Source: Prostheceraeus crozeri (Eukaryota > Platyhelminthes > Polycladida > Euryleptidae). Taken from it: DNA of 64,000 bases. Below, one piece after another: positions 57,485-64,000 of this stretch (positions are counted from its first letter, which is position 1; each line of letters starts with the position of its first letter). A program made the position numbers and the translations under genes. Location: assembly GCA_907163375.1 (NCBI GenBank), contig CAJQUW010010320.1:186001-250000 (forward strand). The letters run 5' to 3'. Under the pieces are notes generated by a model, which saw nothing but the letters and a program-made list of their open reading frames with translations, searched no databases and was not told the origin of the DNA.

Positions 57485-58856
57485 CAGGGTGACTCAAAAG
57501 TTTTAATTGGGTTTCAAATGGTGATTTCTCAGTAGGTATTTACACTAAGAACCTAATTTTTCGTTTATGCTGTAGAGGAAGAACCAGAATTTTCGAAAGA
57601 CTTGCATTTTCACAATAAGTGCTGGAAGTGACCTCCGTTAACTTCGGTACAAGGAATGACGCGCTTTTTAAAGTTATCAAAAGTCTTATTGATCGTGACT
57701 TTTTTTCGCTGACTGAACTGCTTCAGCAAGCGTCACTCGTAATTCTGTGTTGTTGGTTGGCCTATTCTTATACACCACTTCCTTGATATGACCCCTCAAA
57801 AAATAATCAGGAGGCGTCAGATCTGGGCTTCTAGCTGGTTAGTGAATGGGACCGTTTCGTCCAATCCATCGATTAAGGAATTGGATGTTGAGAAATTCTC
57901 TAACATTCAGACCCCAATGAGGCGGAGCGCCATCTTGTTAAAAAACGTCGTCGAAAATCGTCCTAATCACCAGTTTCGGAATAAAAAAATCCTTCTACAC
58001 CTCAAGATAAGTCTTTGGTCACTTGATTCAAAGAAGTAAGGTCGAATGATCGGGTCGCAAAAACATGGCCGCCCATACCACCAGTCCCTTCGACTTCAGA
58101 GGAAACTCGCTCAAAAATCACACAGTTGTGACTGTCAATGTTATCATTCAAATGAAAGGTTGCCTCGTCAAAAAAAGAGTTAGTGGATGAAACCGGGATC
58201 ATCACATAACCGGTTAATTTTTTCACAAAACTGAAGCCTTGGTTCATAGTAGTCCGGTAACAGTTCATGCACGTGTGAAATATGACATGAATTCATGCTA
58301 GTTGTTCGCTTCAAAGCACGTCGAACAGTCTCACCTGGCATATCAAGCTCATTGGCTGCATCCCGTACCGATGGTCATGGATTATGCTCAAACTCTTCCT
58401 TGACACGCAAGCCATCACCCTCAGCAAGGGATGGGCGACCACTTCGCTCAGCATCTTGGACAGTATGCTACCCGCTTCGCTAAATTTGTTAAACACCAGT
58501 CGGAATATGCTTTTAAAAGATAGCTTTGATGAACATTTTCGTACAGTACATTGAGTTTTGTAAATATTTTGTAGGCCAATCAATCAATCAGATTTCATGA
58601 TAAAGTATTTTCGGCTGTAGTCAGTGTGAAAAAATTTGTAAGTGAAAAACGTCTTTCATGACATCTGATCAATTGGTTGACCTCCATAATATGAGTGAGC
58701 TTGGATGGACCCTTAACTCGATTTTTTTACAATTTCGAACTGCTACTAAAATTCTGTTTCTCCCTCTACAGTATAAACAAGACATTAAATTTGTAGTGTT
58801 AATACTTACTGAGAAATCTTGATTTGAAACCCGATTAAGACTTTTGAGTCACTCTG
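57485..58856 (-). mobile_element. mariner/Tc1-like DNA transposon, 1.37 kb
   Basis: Inverted ends of about 65-75 bp start CAGGGTGACTCAAAAG (left) and CAGAGTGACTCAAAAG (right, inverted), with about 15 percent mismatch, and are flanked by TA on both sides (57483-57484 and 58857-58858). The site lies in a TACATG repeat. The element splits a LINE fragment. Confidence 0.85.
57700..58570 (-). pseudogene. mariner-like transposase, broken
   Basis: Minus-strand pieces in order: a helix-turn-helix region (PSVRDAANELDMPGETVRRA), HVHELLPDYYEPRLQFCEKI, FFDEATFHLNDNIDSHN with the first catalytic Asp, QDGAPPHWGLNVREFLN with the second, and RWIGRNGPIH then PARSPDLTPPDYFLRGHIK with the third acidic position. 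I count 36 residues between the second Asp and the Asp of SPDL. Stops and frame changes throughout (at least four) make it inactive. The QDGAPPH/SPDLTPxDYFLxG group is widespread in insects and other invertebrates and is distinct from classical Mos1. Confidence 0.75.
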
Positions 58857-58865
58857 TACATGTAC

Positions 58866-59211
58866 ATGTAGACCTACGCAGGGTGTCAGAATGGGGCGCC
58901 AGATAGCTTGCTTCTTTCAATCCTTGAAAAAACCTCAAGAGTATTCTGTTCTCACGACAGATGATGATGATCAGCATAGCATGATCAGAGAACAACATTC
59001 CATCTCCTTCTTTCGATTGGCGGTTGCGAAAGACTTGTCCTGGAAACCGTACATCCAGTCCATCAGCAAGCAAGCAGCTCAACGCATTGGTAGTCACTAT
59101 CGTGTCTATCAGCTATCTTTCACAACAGACAGTTTGCAATCTACACAAGCCCACTATTCTATTATTGGATTCGACTCTAAACTTAACGATTCTCAAGTCC
59201 CTAGTTGCTAG
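58866..59211 (+). pseudogene. LINE reverse transcriptase fragment, right part
   Basis: An open frame with FFRLAVAKDLSWKPYIQSIS and KQAAQRIGSHYRVYQLS, matching the thumb motif L-G-L-x-x-S-x-D-L-x-W-x-x-Y-I and the following helix of CR1/jockey RTs. It continues the fragment at 57290-57470 once the mariner is discounted. The frame ends at 59211 without reaching a LINE C-terminus or tail. Confidence 0.6.
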
Positions 59212-59379
59212 TTAAGTTCTTAAGAAATAAATTGAGAAGTCACTCCCTTCTACTTATGACTTATTTCAAAAAGTTATACGAAGTTAAAATAAGTACCCGA
59301 CCCGTTTCGTCCGAAGACAGTCTTAAGGGTGACGTACAAATGTGGAAGGATCACTATGCGTCAATTCTTACTTAATCTT

Positions 59380-59545
59380 TGAATATCTTTGAAAGATTCT
59401 GTCAGAATCTTTGTAAGATCGTGGAAGATACAGCAAGATCTGATCAGAATCTGACAGAAAATGTAGGATCTTTGTAAGATTCTGTCAGATTCTTAATATA
59501 TATATGCTTAAATGGGATTCTGACAGAATCTTAGAATCTTTAGAT
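59380..59545. repeat. Cluster of short palindromic repeats
   Basis: AAGATTCTGTCAGAATCTT-type words recur at about 59391, 59475 and 59510, each close to the palindrome GATTCTGTCAGAATC, with related GATCTTTGTAAGAT words between. Likely a small foldback or MITE-like element. Confidence 0.55.
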
Positions 59546-59794
59546 TTTTCGCTCTCAATTGATTATCGCTCATCCTTGAGCATTTTAATGTTGGCCTAAT
59601 TAAGCTACATGTCCCGTAATATGAGATAACCAGTATATCCGTTGAACAACCGAGACAATTACTCCATAACGACTGATTCGAAGAAAAAATGGACAAACTG
59701 TTTTGAAGTGCTTGTTTTATTGGACAGTTTAAAAAAGAAGGCAAAAGAGTGTAAAGTTCAAAAACACTATCAGTTAGCAAAACTTTCCAATCTT

Positions 59795-62700
59795 TCAAGA
59801 CTTTTTCTCCAAATCACGAATTCTTTGGTTTATGGAACGTCTGATAACGTCCCAATCATATTCTCCGAACATGTTGTCCACATGATCTGAAATTAAAAAG
59901 AATATTCTTTTGAGCCGCTGATCTGCAATCATTTCATGTTTTCTTAGTGCATCTTCAATGATAATGACGGCCTGCGAATTCCCTTTCAATGCTAAATTTG
60001 TTCAATCATTGAATGACGAAGTTTCTATCAGTCAGAATAATAATCAAAATCTTGAATAAATCTCAGACATATTCAGCTTTAATGCGAGTCGGTTAATAAT
60101 TAAATAGATCATTGAATACTAAGAAGACTACCAAAAATTTAAAAAAAATCTGCATGTCACTGTGACTTAGCTTTTTCTGCTGCGCAACATGCAAGTGACA
60201 TAAAGGGAGGGTGGGGCAAACTGAGCATGTTTTTGAACTTTTCTCAACGGTTTTAATATTCTAAATCAAATGGGCCAAAATAAAACTCGGATGAGAAGTT
60301 TAGGGCATGCTAAGTTATAACTGAGCTGTTTCTCTGACATTTCATCTCCTCACAATTTTAATTTTAAAATGTTTACCAAAGTGGCTCAATGTGCACCATT
60401 TGTGGGGCACATTGAATCACCTTCATTTATTACTCTACTGTTCAACTTTACTAGATTTTATGTGTCAGATCTAAAGCTTCAGTTCATGAATAATCGAAAT
60501 CAAATAACAAATTCACAGTTTGAGATTTTTATTGGCAAAAATGATAGCATATGTTTGATATGAAAAATGCATGTTAGTTTCTGACAGTAAAATGTTCATG
60601 GACTTTCAGAATTCTAAGATTAGTAACATTATTCATGATAGAAGAGCATTCGTAAGAGCATTAATGCTAAATTTATTGACACACAAAATTATATTCATCA
60701 TTGCAATCAATAAGAGCATGATTGTGGACTTTGCGCATTATATGTAGACATGACACGCGTAGGCCTAAGAAAAAAAGCTGAGAAATCACCAAACACCAAA
60801 ACTAGAAGCATCAACAATTCAATTTTTTTGACCAGCAAGTGAGGCTCTAATGTTCAAAGCCGAATCATTTTGATTGAGATCAATGTGCAATATTGAGATA
60901 TACGCCGGCTATTCGCAATGGTTATGAAGCCTACATATAAACTCTAGGGCACGAAATTTCTCTTGAATTAGGCACGAAATTTAGGCATCAATTTTAACCA
61001 ACACAAAGCACGAGTAGGCACGAAGTTCATAGTGCGGAGCTCGTGCCCACTGATTTTTCCTTCGATTTGGCTTGGTGCCTATTAGTGCATGGTGGCGCCT
61101 ACTGGTGCCTCGAGGCACTAGAAAGGCACTAACTAGGCGCTAACTGGCACGAAATTTCGTCTTCGTGCCTAAGTCAGTGCCCTACAGTTTACAGTGTACG
61201 CTATATTTTGACGATTAGTAACACTCAGATTTAATATATTTTACAACTGTACTTACGTTTTAGCTGACTGACGATCTCTGATGGAATCAATCGAGACTCA
61301 TCAGTTTTCTTCTGCGGCTCCATAATTTTCCCGCGCACGTCCTTCATCAATATATTCAAAATTTTCCAGGCCATCTGCCGTTCATCTGCAGCATACAGCT
61401 TCGTAATATCCACATCCTCATTATTATAGTTTTTGATGATCTGAAATTCAGTTATTTTGTCAAAATATTTGTACAGCAGCATATTTTCACAAATTGATGA
61501 AAATCTAAGCACAGATATCATGCTGCCATGCATGCTCTAATTTATCAGAAAAAATATGCTTCCCTGTTTGATCCTCTATTTTTCTCTCCTTCGAAATCAT
61601 AGAATAATGACAATGGAATATCATCAATTTAACAAACAGATATCGTTTCGACCAGTGCTGATGGGAAGTCATGATCTATAGACGACCAGACGAGAGGACA
61701 CTCCCTTTTGATTAAGGTCCGATACAAATTATCCGGCGCTAAAATTCAGAAAAATTCAAAGATGAATACACCCATGCAATTGCAGAAAAACAGCAAGAAA
61801 CATAATGATGGCGATCAAAAGTATAGTCATGCTCATGCAGGGCAAAAATCGAACTTACGTATGACTTGTGCTTAACCTTGGTCGGTTTGTCTTTTTCCTC
61901 CATCAAGGTTAGCATTTTCACTGCAATCAATGTACACATGCGAGCAAGTAACTTTTCAAAACACAAAGAACTTAGTTATTTTGAAGTTAACCTGTCATAA
62001 GTAAGATAGGTTTACAGTAATGCTACCATACTTTTCCGGAGGATAGCAGTAGTTAGTAAGCTTTTCGCTCTCAATGTTAGTTAACAATATCTATCATGCA
62101 ATGAAAATGTCGGCTGCATATTTTGTTCATCAAGCTGAGCGTTTCAAATATTCGTTTGACAACAATTATACCACTGATTTGATTTTTTTGTGATTCCATC
62201 GACATTGAAGAAATAAAACCAGCATTGAAACCAAGCATTTGAGAATGGCAAAACTTACGATTCGTTTCCTTGATAGTCCTCAGTTCTGATAAGATAGATT
62301 TATTGATCTCGACCAATTGCATCAATAAAGGAGATCTTTTAATTTTCGTCGCATTGGTTGTGGGTTGGGAAGGCAAAGATGCTGTGTCGCAGCAGACTTC
62401 CTGCAGCGGTGATCTTGCACAAGTCGTAGCACCGTCTGTCTCATCTGGCCATCTCAAAGAGGGAGATACGGGCGTCTGACGTGATGTCCTTAGTAGAGAA
62501 GACGTGCGGACAACCTCTATGTTCCGAATCTGTTCTTGTTTCTTTGACTGCAAAAAAGTTTTAATGAATTTTACGTTTGAGAAATACTTCTGATATAACA
62601 AAGCAAAATTGATGATGTATGAAAAAAGTGCTGACGTTGTTAAATAAGTACACAATCACAACTAAGATCTTGCGGTTATGCGGCTTAAAATACCATTGAG

Positions 62701-63191
62701 TTCTTAATAAACTATGAATGGACGCGGTTTGGTGAATAATCTTACTTACTTTACCAATAGGTGCATTTTCCGGCTCTTTCAGTGCGTCCATCAGGCCGTC
62801 TGTCGACACTCCTTCATCTATCACGTCTTCGAGCCTATTGGAAAGTTCGACCATCTCATCTATGTGCCCTCGACCGATAACCATCGCAGACCATTTTTCT
62901 CCACCACTCTTTAGTGTGACACAATCCCTCTGAAAGCAGAAAATAGCGAAAGAATGAATTGCCGGAATCGCTCTCTCTCTCTCTCTTTCACACACATATG
63001 CTCACACTCACCTCATTCAATGCGAGTCTGTCTTCCATTGGCATGTCAATAAAGCTACTGCCAATATAAATTGGCTCACTGTAAGTCTTTGTTTTCAAAT
63101 AGTAAAAAAGGAAATAGTCTGCTTGACCAGGAAGACCAGGGAATGATTGGGGCTTTTGCTTCCTCGGACGTTTTGCTGGGGGCGTCGACAT
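59795..63191 (-). CDS. Six-exon host gene, 363-aa putative nuclear protein with BEN-like C-terminus
   Basis: Exons 63191-63012, 62929-62750, 62547-62259, 61920-61859, 61440-61257 and 59991-59795 all have GT-AG borders, and their phases (0,0,1,0,1) join into one frame of 1092 bases with no stop before 59795. Residues 4-13 (PPAKRPRKQK) look like a nuclear localisation signal. Residues about 25-85 (exons 1-2) may form a Tudor/SH3-like fold with EKWSAMVIGRG. Exon 3 is Ser/Thr/Pro-rich, then LLMQLVEINKSILSELRTI suggests a coiled coil over exons 3-4. Exons 5-6 (residues 238-363) contain ADERQMAWKILNILM and end with DVIRRSINQRIRDLE, similar to the close of BEN domains (DNA and chromatin binding). 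The BEN reading is inference; a lineage-specific protein is possible. The gene model is strong; function is weak. An acceptor (TTTTTCAG) one base before the ATG implies an upstream noncoding exon. Confidence 0.8.
59992..61256 (-). other. Intron 5 of the six-exon gene, with repeats
   Basis: A 1265-bp intron. It holds a MITE-like element at 60945-61184 and a patch with GTGGGGCAAACTGAGCA (about 60211) and TGGGGCACATTGA (about 60402) that resembles ends of pogo-type MITEs. No exon is required here by the frame. Confidence 0.6.
60945..61184. mobile_element. MITE-like element with TA-GGGCAC ends
   Basis: Starts TAGGGCACGAAATTTC and ends with the complement of TAGGGCACTGACTTAGG, with TA at both borders (60945-60946, 61183-61184). 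The interior repeats GGCACGA, TCGTGCC, AGTGCC and GGCACT more than ten times. It is noncoding, 240 bp, within intron 5. Confidence 0.6.
62976..62998. repeat. CT microsatellite in intron 1
   Basis: A short CT run followed by CACA sequence, close to the donor side of exon 1 of the six-exon gene. Confidence 0.7.
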
Positions 63192-64000
63192 TCTGAAAAA
63201 TTCATTTGAATTAGATAATTTAAAAATACACCTGACATAGGGACTAAGGCACATTCCAACAGAAAGTTGGAAAGAGTAGCACAAAATACAAAAATGTGCG
63301 GTAATGCAGATAGCTTGTGAAAATTACAAAATCTATTCTACCATGAGATTCGTTTGTTAATAACAATGACAAACTTCCTTTAAGTTTCAAAATCGGAACT
63401 TGACCCTTTCCATAATCTCAGAGACTTGAGGATGTTCAGTGGATCAATTTTATGAATTCTCATTTTACTTGCACATATTGTTGTCAAAACATCAGGAAAG
63501 TCAAGCAAAATAATAGTATACACGTAGGTTAGAAAAAGCGATTTATGATGATGATTGCTAAAGTTGATCAATTGTGAATAACTGCGGATAAATTGTCAAA
63601 AAACTAAAGTGAAAACTTGTCCAACTTCTGAGGCGTCGAATCATCAAAACAAGGACAACTTTCATCTTCAGAAATTAGATTGCGATTAATTAATTCAAGC
63701 GTCTTCTATTGAACAACGCTTTCTATGACTTAACAATTACTTACATATACCGTTTAGGACCTTTTCAAAATATAAGCAGTAAACCATGCATTAAAACATA
63801 CTGAAAGAAAAACAATGCTTGTACAAATGGTGGTACCCACGTGACATTTATTAGGCATAATCGCTGAAATGTATTACTGGAATCAAAACTTCAACATCAG
63901 CGCTGTCTAAGTTAACTGAAATTTGTATGCATAAACATGATATGTTTAAAACATGAACGTGCCTGGACAACGATGTTTGTGAAGAAATTATTACAATGTC
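63192..64000. other. Upstream region of the six-exon gene
   Basis: On the minus strand a donor-like ATGTCAGGTGTATTT near 63235 could end a 5' noncoding exon spliced to the AG before the ATG. Beyond that, AT-rich sequence without a clear TATA box, initiator or further exon. Confidence 0.35.

Overview
This is eukaryotic DNA from an animal, most likely a marine invertebrate; the phylum cannot be fixed from the sequence. The signs are GT-AG introns, CR1/L2-like and RNase H-bearing LINEs, BEL/Pao and Ty3-like LTR fossils, hAT, piggyBac, pogo and mariner DNA transposons, and frequent TAGGCCTA words. No prokaryotic feature (operon, ribosome binding site, CRISPR) is supported. The window is gene-poor and transposon-rich: I find one convincing multi-exon host gene and one possible host exon, and most remaining coding signal comes from mobile elements.

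Layout, left half: a nearly whole LINE (about 0.9-4.5 kb) with Pol III-like boxes upstream; a possible class I/II aminotransferase exon (minus, 5.0-5.2 kb); a decayed hAT (6.05-8.0 kb); a mostly featureless stretch with a tRNA-like SINE and a 44-bp palindromic tandem repeat (8-12.4 kb); a TIR element with 6-bp target duplications (12.45-15.19 kb) that swallowed a LINE fragment and a piggyBac transposase; a 1.25-kb element with perfect 36-bp terminal inverted repeats (15.5-16.7 kb); and a hAT/ZBED5-like fragment (17.6-18.2 kb).

Centre: an almost complete 4.0-kb hAT-like transposon (18.41-22.45 kb, 6-bp TSD) runs into a direct tandem segmental duplication (unit 1 21.29-28.23 kb, unit 2 28.23-34.74 kb). 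Each unit carries the end of that hAT, a 24-copy satellite of about 43 bp, and the 3' half of a BEL/Pao fossil whose 3' LTR holds another hAT insertion. The BEL fossil is complete from LTR to LTR only in and beyond unit 2 (31.52-37.98 kb, 5-bp TSD).

Right half: LINE and SINE scraps (38-39 kb); a Ty3-like LTR relic whose primer-binding site continues into about 50 nt of antisense tRNA-Gln (39.7-41.3 kb), with a second LTR copy inverted at 48.8-49.6 kb; an RNase H LINE split by a second LINE, a third LINE fragment and a 2.0-kb hAT (43-48.6 kb); a GC-rich/TATA repeat cluster (51.1-51.5 kb); a 3.6-kb pogo-like element with an intron and a C-terminal PHD-like finger (53.1-56.7 kb); a LINE fragment split by a mariner (57.3-59.2 kb); and, on the minus strand at 59.8-63.2 kb, a six-exon host gene for a 363-residue putative nuclear protein with a BEN-like C-terminus.

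The genes do not form a pathway. The window is best read as a stratified record of insertions and one recent duplication beside a single host gene.
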